This document shows positions 9,321 through 18,600 of a stretch of 64,000 nt of DNA, piece after piece. Origin of the DNA: an uncultured Bacteroidales bacterium. Its GTDB lineage: Bacteria; Bacteroidota; Bacteroidia; Bacteroidales; UBA932. Position 1 is the first letter of the stretch. Every line of letters begins with the position of its first letter. A model generated the notes under the pieces. That model was given only the letters and a program-made list of their open reading frames with translations, was not told where the DNA came from and searched no databases. The stretch spans positions 62,001 to 126,000 of the forward strand of contig ONXC01000001.1 of NCBI GenBank assembly GCA_900321715.1, in the 5' to 3' direction. Both the position numbers and the translations under genes were made by a program.

Positions 9321-9415
9321 AAGTGCGGGTGATGTGCCGAAAAACGTCTCATCACCCGCAAAAACACCCCCTTTTTGCCGGTGATGTGCCAGAAAAAGTC
9401 ACATCACCCGCACTG
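9321..9415. repeat. Two REP-like palindromes (copies A and B)
   Basis: Copy A has TGCGGGTGAT (9324-9333) pairing with ATCACCCGCA (9351-9360). Copy B has GGTGATGTG (9380-9388) pairing with CACATCACC (9400-9408). Both share the core GGTGATGTGCC followed by an A-rich loop. They lie between cysK and the 3' end of the HepT-like gene. A third copy lies on the other side of the toxin-antitoxin pair. Confidence 0.8.
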
Positions 9416-9424
9416 GTAAGAATA

Positions 9425-9823
9425 TTAATTGGCGGAATCCAGTTTCCCGTTCAGGATGTCTTTGTGGATAGTCTGTGAAACCAGGAGAAGCTCCGGGATA
9501 TTATTTTTGACTGTATTGAAGATACCTTCAGCGTCCACGTCACCGTATTCGTGAGAAAGGAAATTGCGCATGCCAAAGACTGAGTCCCAGGGGATAGATT
9601 TGTAGGGGGCAAAGAACTCTTTGCCGCAGATATTACGTATCTTTACAAAACTCTCCGTGATGTACTGGAGACTCATCCCGCAGGCCCTGAAGACCACCAT
9701 TCCCTGAAAACTTGATACGAAATCATCCGGCTGAAGTATGTCTTTACTCATTTCCTGAAGAAGATTCATCTCTTTCAGGCAGGCGTCAAGCAGAGTGAGA
9801 ACGCGTTCTTTCTTAGTCAACAT
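9425..9823 (-). CDS. HepT-like HEPN toxin (DUF86 type)
   Basis: This is a 132-residue all-helical protein when started at MLTKKERVLTLLD. The longer upstream reading would run far into the partner gene. It carries RNFLSHEYG (Rx4HxY), the ribonuclease active-site motif of HepT toxins. In characterised systems this Tyr is adenylylated by the MntA partner. Its start overlaps the end of the nucleotidyltransferase gene by 11 nt, giving the usual coupled antitoxin-toxin order. Function as an RNA-cleaving toxin is inferred from the family. Confidence 0.85.
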   Translation of the reverse strand: MLTKKERVLTLLDACLKEMNLLQEMSKDILQPDDFVSSFQGMVVFRACGMSLQYITESFVKIRNICGKEFFAPYKSIPWDSVFGMRNFLSHEYGDVDAEGIFNTVKNNIPELLLVSQTIHKDILNGKLDSAN

Positions 9824-10313
9824 ACACAGCCTCCTTCTCAAGTTGTTCCTTGAATGACTCCGGAAGATGTGACTTTGAAGAAATAAGGTCCACGCGCCTT
9901 CCAAACACTGTTTCAAGCTGGCGAGAAATGGTGGAATAAAGGAAAAGGTCCGGCTTGGTAAGTGTTATGATTATGTCAATGTCACTTGCAGGACCGGCTT
10001 CATTTCTGGCAAAGCTGCCAAATAGCCCAATTCTCTCAATTCCCAGTTCTTTCTTGTTGCATAAATAGTAAACCTTTAGCATTGAAAGAATAGTCTCTCT
10101 TTCCGTTGGGTTATTGCCTCTTATGTCTTCAAAACTGATAACAGCCCTGTATCCCAACGCACTCAATACTCTATGATATGTGGCAGGGCTTCCAAGTTTT
10201 CCGCTCTCCATCCTGGATATCTGCGACTTGCTCATTCCGGCCAGGATCCCCACTTGCTCCTGGGTCATTCCTCGTGCTTTGCGCATAGTCTCTATGTCTG
10301 CAATCTTGTACAT
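9813..10313 (-). CDS. HTH-fused MNT nucleotidyltransferase (MntA-type antitoxin)
   Basis: This 166-residue protein has an XRE-type helix-turn-helix at residues about 5-60 (MTQEQVGILAGMSKSQISRMESG) fused to a minimal nucleotidyltransferase. The active-site signature is GLFGSFARNEAGPASDIDI (GSx10DxD), near residues 98-116. Family knowledge: MntA silences HepT by adenylylating its Rx4HxY tyrosine. The HTH probably gives autorepression of the operon, a role many MntA proteins lack. The promoter TATCTTTG lies 14 nt upstream of the start. Confidence 0.88.
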   Translation of the reverse strand: MYKIADIETMRKARGMTQEQVGILAGMSKSQISRMESGKLGSPATYHRVLSALGYRAVISFEDIRGNNPTERETILSMLKVYYLCNKKELGIERIGLFGSFARNEAGPASDIDIIITLTKPDLFLYSTISRQLETVFGRRVDLISSKSHLPESFKEQLEKEAVYVD

Positions 10314-10327
10314 ATCCTTGTTTTTTG

Positions 10328-10335
10328 CAAAGATA
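10328..10335 (-). promoter_or_regulatory. -7 box (TATCTTTG) of the MntA/HepT operon
   Basis: On the minus strand TATCTTTG matches TAnnTTTG and lies 14 nt before the ATG at 10313. Any autorepression by the HTH domain would be expected to act here. Confidence 0.55.
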
Positions 10336-10406
10336 TATAAAGTTTAATGAATATGCAATAAATTATCTGTTATATTCTCACCCCTTGCGCTCTCATCATA
10401 TCAGAA

Positions 10407-10446
10407 GTGCGGGTGATATGCCACAAAAAAGACCCATCACCCGCAC
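10407..10446. repeat. REP-like palindrome (copy C)
   Basis: GTGCGGGTGAT (10407-10417) pairs perfectly with ATCACCCGCAC (10436-10446) around an A-rich loop. It is the same element as copies A and B at 9.3-9.4 kb, now on the 5' side of the MntA/HepT operon. Confidence 0.8.
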
Positions 10447-10465
10447 CGTTAAGGAAATAATTGTG

Positions 10466-10473
10466 TATTTTTG
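10466..10473 (+). promoter_or_regulatory. -7 box (TATTTTTG) of the TPR-like sensor kinase gene
   Basis: TATTTTTG ends 8 nt before the ATG at 10482, again consistent with a leaderless transcript and against use of the upstream start at 10461. Confidence 0.5.
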
Positions 10474-10481
10474 CATCTACT

Positions 10482-12410
10482 ATGCAACCTAGACTCCTCA
10501 TAATAGCTGTAGCGGTGCTCCTTGGGGGCATCGGCCTAAGGGCTCAGAACAATCCCTACAAGATTGACGACTCCTGTTATGAATGTATGACAAGGGCCGA
10601 TGCCCTCTTAGGCAAGGAAGGCTTCGATGAGGCCAATGAAGCGCTTCTTAAGGCGGCCACGGCGGCCTCCGACAACAAGGCCCTGGTCCTGTATTATTTT
10701 GAAAGACTTCGCAATTGTTGCGCCCTTCGCCCGGTGAGTGATGCCAATGTCCTTGCCGCCCAGGAGGAAGTCAAGACCAACGCCCGGAAATATGGTTACC
10801 TCCAGTACTATTACCAGTCCTACCAGTCTGTAAAGAACTATTTCTTCAACACAGGCCGGCAGATCCGTGCGCTGGAAGTTATCCAGGAAATGCAGAAGCA
10901 GGCCTTTGAGGAGAATAACGAATACGGCAAATGGCTGGCCGAGAAAGAGCTTGCGTCGTACTATAAGGTGTATGGGGCCAATTCTGCGGCAAGGGAGCAT
11001 ATACGGGCTTCTATCCGCACGTACCTTTCCACCGATGACCCCACCGTCCGCCGCCAGAGCCTGTGCCCGTATTATCTGGATTATGCTTCCACATTCCAGC
11101 TCCACCTTGACTCTGCCCGGTTCTTCGTGGACAAAGCCTGGGAGAACGCCATCCTTCCTGCCGACACAGTGATGTGTATGCGGGAATCGGCCATACTTGC
11201 TGCCGTGGCCGGTGACTATCCCCGCTACAAGTCTTTCCGGGACAAATGCCTTGAGTCGCCTCACAAGCAGGCTCTTGGCCGGCAGACCCCAACCATCTTC
11301 AAGAGTATAGACGCCCTGTATGACGGAAGTTTTGACAAAACTGACAGATCTGACACATCCGTGTATTATAGCCTGGTGCCAAACAATATCTACATTCTCT
11401 CGGCTGTAGCGGAGACTGTGGGCAGGCTGGACGTGGCAGTGGATATGAAGGATTTCTGCCTCAACGCCAACCAGAAAGACTTCTCCACCATCCTTGAGAT
11501 GCATGTGTCGGAGATGGATGCCCGTTATGAGAACGACCGCCTCCAGGACCAGGTGGAGGAAAAGACCCGCCAGGTGGAGAAGGTGACGCGCATGGTGATG
11601 GTGCTTGGCATCCTTCTTCTTCTGGGCGTCATCCTGGGGCTGCTTTCCTACGTGAGGAACCTCCGCCGTACGCAGAAGAAAGATGAAAAGATGATTGCGG
11701 AACTCACCGCAGCAAATGAACGTGTCATGAAGGCCGATGCCGCCAAGGACCGCTTCATCCAGAACATGACCCACGAGCTCCGTACCCCGCTTAACGCCAT
11801 CACGGGATTCTCCCAGCTCCTGGCGCTCCCTGACGGCATGTTCTCCTCAGAGGAGAAGGAGGAGTTCGGAAAGCACGTCCTGAACAACACCAGCATGATG
11901 ACCATGCTCCTTGACGACCTTATGAGTACATCGGCCATGGACAGCGGCGGCTACAGGATCACCATTGGCGAGGCCGAGTGCGAGTCAATCTGCAAGGAGG
12001 CCATGAGGGCGGCCGAGCACCGGCTCCAGCCCGGCGTGCAGCTTCTTTTCAAGCCTTCAATGGAACTGCCGTTCACCTTCACCTCAGATGCCCTCCGCAT
12101 TCAGCAGGTGCTCACAAACCTCCTTACAAATGCCTGCAAGCATACAAAGGAGGGAGAAATCAGGCTTGGCTGTTCAATGGAGGAAGTCCCCGGAATGATT
12201 GCTTTCAGCGTTGAGGACACCGGTCCCGGCATTCCTGAAGGGGAGGCCCAGCGCATCTTTGAGCGTTTTGTAAAACTGGACGACTTCGTCCAGGGCACCG
12301 GCCTTGGCCTCAGTATCTGCCGTGAGATAGCCGCCAAGATGAACGGCAAGATCTACCTTGACACCTCCTACGGCCCTGGCGCCCGCTTTGTCTTTGCCGT
12401 GCCGGTGTAA
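10482..12410 (+). CDS. Membrane sensor histidine kinase with helical-repeat (TPR-like) N-terminal sensor
   Basis: Counted from MQPRLLIIAV this is 642 residues, with a signal peptide ending near LRAQ. A helical-repeat region (about 25-340) is followed by a coiled coil, one membrane helix (VMVLGILLLLGVILGLLSYV, near residue 370), then HisKA (MTHELRTPLN) and HATPase (N-box NLLTNACKH, DTGPGIP, GTGLGLS). There is no receiver domain, so a separate response regulator is needed; none is adjacent. It ends 2 nt from the convergent GH5 gene. The signal sensed is unknown. Confidence 0.9.
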   Translation: MQPRLLIIAVAVLLGGIGLRAQNNPYKIDDSCYECMTRADALLGKEGFDEANEALLKAATAASDNKALVLYYFERLRNCCALRPVSDANVLAAQEEVKTNARKYGYLQYYYQSYQSVKNYFFNTGRQIRALEVIQEMQKQAFEENNEYGKWLAEKELASYYKVYGANSAAREHIRASIRTYLSTDDPTVRRQSLCPYYLDYASTFQLHLDSARFFVDKAWENAILPADTVMCMRESAILAAVAGDYPRYKSFRDKCLESPHKQALGRQTPTIFKSIDALYDGSFDKTDRSDTSVYYSLVPNNIYILSAVAETVGRLDVAVDMKDFCLNANQKDFSTILEMHVSEMDARYENDRLQDQVEEKTRQVEKVTRMVMVLGILLLLGVILGLLSYVRNLRRTQKKDEKMIAELTAANERVMKADAAKDRFIQNMTHELRTPLNAITGFSQLLALPDGMFSSEEKEEFGKHVLNNTSMMTMLLDDLMSTSAMDSGGYRITIGEAECESICKEAMRAAEHRLQPGVQLLFKPSMELPFTFTSDALRIQQVLTNLLTNACKHTKEGEIRLGCSMEEVPGMIAFSVEDTGPGIPEGEAQRIFERFVKLDDFVQGTGLGLSICREIAAKMNGKIYLDTSYGPGARFVFAVPV

Positions 12411-12412
12411 CC

Positions 12413-13678
12413 TTATTTTTGAAGGATGGCGTCCTTGGTCCTTGGCATTGTCCATGCGGGGACGCTGCGGTCACTGCCGTCGGAAAGGCCCATCCACCAG
12501 CAGGTGGCAATTCCGGCCTCCCTGGCTTTTCCGGAGAAATATGAGGCGAAAGTGACGTTGGCGTCATTGTCTTCATTGGTGCCGCCGCCCCATTCGCCAA
12601 TGATTACGGGTACCCCAAGACGTTTTACAATATATGTGTCAAGGTTTGTGAACAGGCGGTCGATATCGGCCTTCTGTGCGTCAAATTTATCGGCCTCCCA
12701 GTAACTGTGCACCTCAATGGCTATGTGGCCGGGTTCTTCGGGAATCTGGATGCTTGCTATGGGGTCCTGGAGGTGGGTGTTCCAGGTGCCGTCTCCGCTG
12801 CAGGCGCCGTAGGTGTTCACCACAAGGTTCCTGTAGAGGTTGTTGCCGCCAGTTGCGCGGACGGTTTCCGTGAATAGTTTAGCGTAGCTGTAGATGGCGT
12901 TGTAGGCTCCCCTGGCCACGTCTGCATCATATTTTCCGGGGGCGGCGAATGAGGCAAAACACCAGGAGTCGTACTGGTCCAGCATCTCGTTATACGACTC
13001 AAAAAGGAGTTTCTCTCCGTAATCCTTGAAGGTGATGGCAATCTGCTGCCAGAGGACCTCGTAGCGGTCCTTGGCGGCGTTGAAACCTTCTTCTGAAGCC
13101 CTTATCCACGCCGTGGAAGCGGATCCTGTGTCGTGGTGGACGTTTAGTATGCAGTACATCCCTTCGTCAATCACGTAGTCCACAACTTCCTTCACGCGGG
13201 CCATCCACTGAGGGTCCACCCTGGTCCCGGTCCAGGTGGCTGGATTCCATTTATTCTGGTCATGGAGCGTGATCGTACCCATATGGGGGTACCAGGTTAC
13301 GGGCACGCGGATTACCCCAAAACCGGCTTCCTTGAACATATGGATGAGTTCACGGGTGGTCTCCGGCTGGCCCCAGGAGGTTTCGTAATCCTTTGGTGTG
13401 CGGGAGGTCCAGGCTTCTATCCACATATTGTTGGTATCTCCGCTGTTTGTGTCAAGGGTGTTGCCAAGGTTCCAGCCGGCGCCCATGTTGAGGACTGCTT
13501 CCGCAGCGCTTTCAAAGGGGTCCGTGACGTCCGGCGAATCCGGCTTCCCGGGGTCATCGGGCTTGTCCGTCTCATCGGTTTTGTCCTGGGACTGCTCCTT
13601 GGGCGGGGCAGGGGTGTCCATCGGCCTGCACCCAAATGCAAGCGCGGCAAAAATGCACAGTATGAAAGCTTTTTTCAT
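12413..13678 (-). CDS. GH5 endo-beta-glycanase lipoprotein
   Basis: This 421-residue lipoprotein (Cys17, AFGC) carries an acidic Asp/Pro/Lys linker before a GH5 barrel. The barrel shows GWNLGNTLD, AGFGVIRVPVTW, NVHHD, the acid/base in YNEM and the nucleophile in IIGEWGG. These resemble endoglucanase-type GH5 (subfamily 2 or 4-like) more than GH5_7 mannanases. It is a single gene with its own promoter (-7 box at 13,703) and a hairpin element shared with the mannan PUL upstream. That shared leader suggests it works with the larger PUL although it lies 14 kb away. Confidence 0.88.
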   Translation of the reverse strand: MKKAFILCIFAALAFGCRPMDTPAPPKEQSQDKTDETDKPDDPGKPDSPDVTDPFESAAEAVLNMGAGWNLGNTLDTNSGDTNNMWIEAWTSRTPKDYETSWGQPETTRELIHMFKEAGFGVIRVPVTWYPHMGTITLHDQNKWNPATWTGTRVDPQWMARVKEVVDYVIDEGMYCILNVHHDTGSASTAWIRASEEGFNAAKDRYEVLWQQIAITFKDYGEKLLFESYNEMLDQYDSWCFASFAAPGKYDADVARGAYNAIYSYAKLFTETVRATGGNNLYRNLVVNTYGACSGDGTWNTHLQDPIASIQIPEEPGHIAIEVHSYWEADKFDAQKADIDRLFTNLDTYIVKRLGVPVIIGEWGGGTNEDNDANVTFASYFSGKAREAGIATCWWMGLSDGSDRSVPAWTMPRTKDAILQK

Positions 13679-13702
13679 CAGGACTTCCGGAAAATAAACT
13701 CA

Positions 13703-13710
13703 CAAATCTA
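13703..13710 (-). promoter_or_regulatory. -7 box (TAGATTTG) of the GH5 gene
   Basis: On the minus strand ATTTGTAGATTTG precedes the start at 13,678 by 24 nt, the same string as upstream of cysK. Confidence 0.55.
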
Positions 13711-13778
13711 CAAATAAAAGTTTGAATTCCCCTCAATTGACCCCGTAAATCATAATTCCTTGATTATAAATCACTTGC

Positions 13779-13816
13779 GCATTTTACTCCGGGAGGTTTT
13801 GCTGGGAGTAAAATGC
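13779..13816 (-). promoter_or_regulatory. Leader-type hairpin TTTTACTCC...GGAGTAAAA, copy 1
   Basis: GCATTTTACTCC (13779-13790) pairs perfectly with GGAGTAAAATGC (13805-13816). Read on the minus strand, the hairpin and its 3' tail (AAGTGATTTATAAT) match copy 2 before the GH26 gene at 41.9 kb, and it lies about 100 nt upstream of the GH5 gene. Confidence 0.7.
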
Positions 13817-13996
13817 ATAATATGCTGAATATTAGTTACTTAGCGAAAACGCTACTTGTGCCTTTTCCCGCACGAGATGCCCGGTCGTAGCCAGGCATGA
13901 CGAAGGCCCCTTGCCAACACTGAATGGAAGGACTTCGGAGCGTAGCGACGCAGGGGGTCTGGGGGATTAGTCCCCCAGTTAGTGAAACGATATATA
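13817..13996. other. Non-coding stretch with several small palindromes
   Basis: Between the GH5 promoter region and tRNA-Leu I see no gene. There are perfect small hairpins at 13842-13855 (TAGCG/CGCTA) and at 13959-13978 (CTGGGGGA, loop TTAG, TCCCCCAG). A looser ATGCC/GGCAT pair lies near 13,880. Some of this may be the end of a repeat family, but no second copy was recognised in the window. Confidence 0.4.
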
Positions 13997-14030
13997 GCAC
14001 AAAAGAGAGCCAGTCGGCTCTCTTTTGTGC
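13997..14030. terminator. Perfect 15-bp bidirectional terminator hairpin next to tRNA-Leu
   Basis: A 15-bp perfect stem (13997-14011 with 14016-14030, loop AGTC) has A-run/T-run flanks built into its arms. It overlaps the 3' end of the tRNA gene and terminates minus-strand transcription. Confidence 0.8.
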
Positions 14031-14109
14031 GGGCGAAGGGACTCGAACCCATACGCATTGCTGCACCAGATCCTAAGTCTGGGTTGTCTACCAATTCCAA
14101 CACGCCCGC
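14028..14109 (-). tRNA. tRNA-Leu, anticodon TAG
   Basis: The minus strand gives a class II tRNA. The acceptor stem is GCGGGCG (14103-14109) with CGCCCGC (14029-14035). The anticodon stem is CCAGA/TCTGG with loop CTTAGGA (anticodon TAG, reading CUA). There is a long variable arm and the T-loop GGTTCGAGTCC. The discriminator is A and the CCA end is not encoded. Confidence 0.95.
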
Positions 14110-14134
14110 GGGATTGGACTGCAAAGATACAAAA

Positions 14135-14863
14135 TTATCCTAAAATCTTTGCAATAAGGGAAGAAGAAGTTTCTCCGGTGAGTTCTGTGATGTGTGTGGA
14201 GAGGATATTGAAGGACTCGGAAGGGGAGTGGGAGCACTCCAGGGAGTCATCGGAACTGGCAAACGGGAACCCCGCGGGAGCCCCGGGGAAGCCTCCTGAG
14301 CCGGCAAGGTCTTCCGGTTTGCAGAAGGATGCCACCTGCCAGCCGGAGTAGTGGAGGTCTTCTCCGCGGTACACCCTCACAAGGTCTCCTATTACCAGCC
14401 TGCACTGCATCTGGAGCCTTGTGAGAAGGGAATCGGCGGCACTTTTCTTGATTCCAAGAAGTGCCCGCACCTCCTTCACGGAGATGGATCCGTGCTCATT
14501 CACATAATCCATCACCTCACTCTGCGGGCCGGGCTGCAGGGCGTACTTTGACAGCGACTGCCGGTAATTCCTCAGTTCCCTGTACCACTCAAAAGTGGCA
14601 AAAGCCGCCTTGCCGCCGCAGAGATACTTCCCGTACAGGATGTCTCCGCTCTGGACGCAGTCAATCTTCCAGTCCCATGGACCAAGGACACCGGCATCTC
14701 CGTCAAACCAGTACGACGGATGCGTCATCTCCTCTACGGAATATCCGGCAATGGGATTTTCAAAAAACGGCACCATGCCGCACTCCAGGATGGCCCGCAG
14801 CATGGTCTCTGCACTCACAATGGTGGGCGCAGAAAGATTTCCGGCATGATGGCCGATACTCAT
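14135..14863 (-). CDS. AlkZ-related winged-helix protein
   Basis: This 242-residue cytosolic protein contains THPSYWFDGD, GPWDWKI and ILYGKYLCGGKAAF, which resemble the AlkZ/YcaQ-related group of winged-helix DNA-glycosylase-like proteins common in Bacteroidales. A helix-turn-helix-like region follows (YVNEHGSISVKEVRALLGI, residues about 115-160). Whether it has glycosylase activity cannot be told, since it is much shorter than AlkZ. Its start overlaps the prmA stop by 4 nt, so it is co-transcribed with prmA and the AsmA-like gene. Confidence 0.6.
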   Translation of the reverse strand: MSIGHHAGNLSAPTIVSAETMLRAILECGMVPFFENPIAGYSVEEMTHPSYWFDGDAGVLGPWDWKIDCVQSGDILYGKYLCGGKAAFATFEWYRELRNYRQSLSKYALQPGPQSEVMDYVNEHGSISVKEVRALLGIKKSAADSLLTRLQMQCRLVIGDLVRVYRGEDLHYSGWQVASFCKPEDLAGSGGFPGAPAGFPFASSDDSLECSHSPSESFNILSTHITELTGETSSSLIAKILG

Positions 14864-15699
14864 TTCTTAGTGAATTCAAGGCAGGCCCAGCCCTCGCGGG
14901 AAGAGGAGCCGGCGGGAAGGAGCCCGGCAGCAAGAGCTGCATCAGTGACCGCGGGGACATCGGCCTCAAAGAAACCGCTCAGTAGAAGATGCCCGCCGCG
15001 CTTAAGGGAGCGTGCATAAGTGGGCATATCCTCAATCACTATGTTGCGGTGGATGTTGGCAAGGAGGATGTCGTAGGTGCCCATCTGAAGCAGCGAGGCA
15101 TCCCCGCAGGCGGTCTCAACGCGCGTCCCAACCTTGTTCCACCGGCAGTTGCCCCAGGCGCTGCGTGCGGCAACAAGGTCAATGTCCACGGCAAACACCT
15201 TGCGGGCGCCCATCTTGGCGGCAAGAATCCCCAAAATTGCCGTGCCGCAGCCCATGTCGCACACATAGGACCCGCGTACGGGAAGCCCCAGGAGCCTGGA
15301 CATCATCATATATGTGGTATGGTGATACCCTGTGCCGAAAGCCATCTTGGGGTCTATCCAGATATTGTAGCGGGTGCGTGGAACGTCAGTGTTGAAAGGT
15401 GCCTTGACTGTGACCACGCCGTCCACCACGATTGGCTCAAATGAAGCCTCCCAGGAAGCGTTCCAGTTCTGGCCCTGCACAAGCGCAGTGGTGAAAGTGG
15501 CGGTAGGGAAGCCGCTCAGCACGGCTTTCACCTCAGACGCCCTGTATGAATCCATCTGGATATAGCACTTGAGGAAAGGATCCTCCGTTACAAAGGAATC
15601 AAACGGCAGCTCAGACAGCTCTGCCATGATAATCTCTGCCATTTCCTCAGAGAAAGGAGACAGCTTTACGCTTACTTCCAGATACTTTTCACTGTTCAT
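14860..15699 (-). CDS. prmA: Ribosomal protein L11 methyltransferase
   Basis: This 279-residue protein methylates ribosomal protein L11. The Rossmann methyltransferase core starts near residue 140 with the SAM motif VCDMGCGTAILGILAAKMGA. VFAVDIDLVAARSAWGN follows, and the motif IV-like DILLANIHRNI. The IDPKMAFGTGYHHTTYMM segment is characteristic of PrmA. The gene starts inside the end of the upstream AsmA-like gene (11-nt overlap) and overlaps the AlkZ-related gene by 4 nt. Confidence 0.93.
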   Translation of the reverse strand: MNSEKYLEVSVKLSPFSEEMAEIIMAELSELPFDSFVTEDPFLKCYIQMDSYRASEVKAVLSGFPTATFTTALVQGQNWNASWEASFEPIVVDGVVTVKAPFNTDVPRTRYNIWIDPKMAFGTGYHHTTYMMMSRLLGLPVRGSYVCDMGCGTAILGILAAKMGARKVFAVDIDLVAARSAWGNCRWNKVGTRVETACGDASLLQMGTYDILLANIHRNIVIEDMPTYARSLKRGGHLLLSGFFEADVPAVTDAALAAGLLPAGSSSREGWACLEFTKK

Positions 15700-18600
15700 T
15701 TGCCGATGATAGTTCTTTTTCCAGTCTCAGGATTTCCTGCTTTATTGCCTCGCGGCGGGATTCCACGTTTCCAAGGATCCCTTCCTGGAAGCCGGCCATG
15801 CCCTCTGCGGCACTTTGAAGGTCTTCCTCGCTCACTTCCTCAGAGGAATCATGTCCCCTGGAAGAGATCTCCTGCTGCTTCAGGTACTCTGCGGCGCGGT
15901 TTTCGGCCAGGGCCTTCTCCACTCCCAGTTCAAAGATGTTGTGGATTGCCGCCACAAGGGAGTACTGCACCGTATCCATCTGTTTTGTGTATACGGGAAC
16001 GTTGGCATTCAGGTACTTGGCCTTGCCCAGACCGTATTTGATATGGTCAAAGTCCTTGCCCCATGCATTGAGGCCGAATTTTATGAGAAGCGGTGACTTT
16101 ATCACGGATATATGGTAATCCAGCCACTCGTTCACCAGCTGAACGCCGCTGGCCGCCACTCTGTACCGGTCCAGATCCAGGACAAACGGGAAGATGTCAA
16201 TGCGGTTGTCCCTCATCATTCCGGTCACGGACATATTGTCTATGTGGGCTTTCTTCTTGTCCCGGAACAGAAGGAGCTTTGCAATCTTGGTGAACTCCTT
16301 GCTGTCCTTGAGGTTGAGGTCATTGCCGGAAATCTTGAGGATGCCGTCCACGGAAGGAATCACCAGATTCATGTTGGTGTCTATCTGGGTGGTGGCGGCA
16401 AGCTCGCAGTCAAGGTCTCCGTCAAAGCTTGTGAGCATGGGCATGAGAGTGTCCACCGCGGGGAACAGGGTTATAACTTTCTCTGCCGTGATATTCACAA
16501 GGTTAAGGTCAAATCCGGCCGACAGGTCCTTCTTGTTCCGCGTGGAGTAGAAGCCCTCGAAATAGAGGTCTCCCATGTTTGACGCAGCAATTGCGTTTGT
16601 CACCTGCAGCGTGCGGTCCCGCATGGCTATATCGGCCGCAGCCCAGCTGATGAGAAGGCTGTCGTACTTGATGCCGCTGGCTTCAAGCGTGAAGTCTACG
16701 TCAAGGTTGGACGGGATCACAATGAGCTTACTGCCCGTAGAATCCGGAAGCTCCGCGCTGTCTACGGCATCCTGGACGTCCTGATCGGAGGCCGCAGCAA
16801 GTTTCTCCGGAGGTTCATAGGTGGTGGAATAAGCATATGCCTGCATGAGTTCATTCACCTCAAGGTAGTTGGAGCTTACATCGGCCTTGAGCATGAGCTT
16901 GCTGTTTGAGCGTCCCATCAGCGCCCGCCTGAGGCCTGTAAGATGCGCCCTGGCCGATAAATCTGACTCCCCGGCATTAATGGTGATATTTCCAAGGTCT
17001 AGGGTGTCGTTGTCAAAGGAGCCCTTCACGGCCGATACCCTGGTCTTCAGCGGGAACTTGGGCATAACAACCCTTCCGCCGGCAATGTCAAGATTGCCGT
17101 CTATGTCCCAGTCCCTCACATAGCCCTGCAGGGCCTTGGAGAGGCTTATCTTGATGTCCTTGGAAGCGAAATCGTCCTTTGGCTGACGGTTCAGGCGGTC
17201 AAGGCGGGCCTTCCTGAAGAGGGAATCCCGCGGCACTCCCGGATATACCCTCTGGAGGGAATCCAGAATGTGGTTCCGGCGCTCTGTGCTGAACCGGCGT
17301 GAGGAAATGTGCTTCCTTGCGTTTATATCAAATTTCACATCCTTCAGGGCATAGAAATCCGTTCCTTTCCTGAAGCCAAGGCGGCTTGAAGATGATGTGA
17401 GGGTGAGCTTTGGAGTAGGAAGTGCCTTTGTAGCCGGCGTGATGCGGAAGGTTTCCGTGTTTTCCCGAAGCCTTATGCCCATCCCGTCCTTGTCCTTGAG
17501 CCCCAGGCTTTCAAGCTTCAGAAGGCCCATCAGTGGAGTGAGCTCCTTGCCTTTCTTAAGGATATCGGCGGAATTCTGCATTAGGAGGAGCAACTTCCCG
17601 CCCTTGATGTCAAGGTTTCCGTATTGGGCCGATAAAGTGTCCGTGCGCGCCTTCAGGGCAAGCACACGCGCGCCCTGGCGGATGTTGCGGTCTATCTTGT
17701 TGGCCTTGGTGGCAAGTTCCAGCTCCAGGGCCGGAATAAAGGCGTCTATGTTATCCGGGGCATCCTGGACGGAGAGGTCACGGGCGTCAAGGTTGCAGAG
17801 GATATCGGCCCCTCCGATCTTGACCATATTGAGCTGAGACTTACGCACCTTTCCGTGAAGCTTTGCGTCAATAGCGCCGGTGCCGGTGATGCCGCGCTCT
17901 TCCGTAAACGCCCTTGTGAGGGAGTCTACGCGCGCCCTTGCCGAGCCGTCAAACACAATGAGAGGGTCCTGCCCAAGGATGTCCTTAACCCCGCCACGGA
18001 GGTCTATCTTTGCCCCAACTATATCAAGGAAAAGATTCCGGATGTCGGCATCCACGGCCTTGAGGTTATCCGTTGTTACCTTGGCGTCCAGCGCCACGCG
18101 GCCTTTCCGGCCCACGCCTTCGTAGTCCAGCGCTGCGGGAGGAATGGTTATATCGGCATCAATGGAAGGAGTCCTGCCGCCGCCGTAGACACCTTTGATA
18201 ATGGCATTGACGTTGAGCCTGGCGTCCGTGTCAATCTTTTTCAGCACCGGGAGATTGTCCTGATATTCATCTATCAGCTTCCCAAGCGGGCATTTTTCTA
18301 TGCTGGCTTCAAGGTCCAGGTCATATGCTCCTTCTGCGGCCGTGACGCTGCCTTTTCCGTCAAGGTGAAGGGCGCTCACATCAAGCCCCAGACGGTTAAG
18401 CTGCACCTCAAGGGAGTTGTCCTGCCTTTCGGGGAAATTCCCGTCCAGGGATACTCCAAGCGGCACCCTGAGGCGCCCGTGGCTGCGGGTTGCAAGCCAT
18501 GCCTGGGCCTTTGCGTCCAGCTCCAGATGCCTTTCCCCGCCCTTGGCCCTTAGTGACTGGAGGGCCACCGCCACTGTATCGGCGGGAAGCCTTCCGGAAA

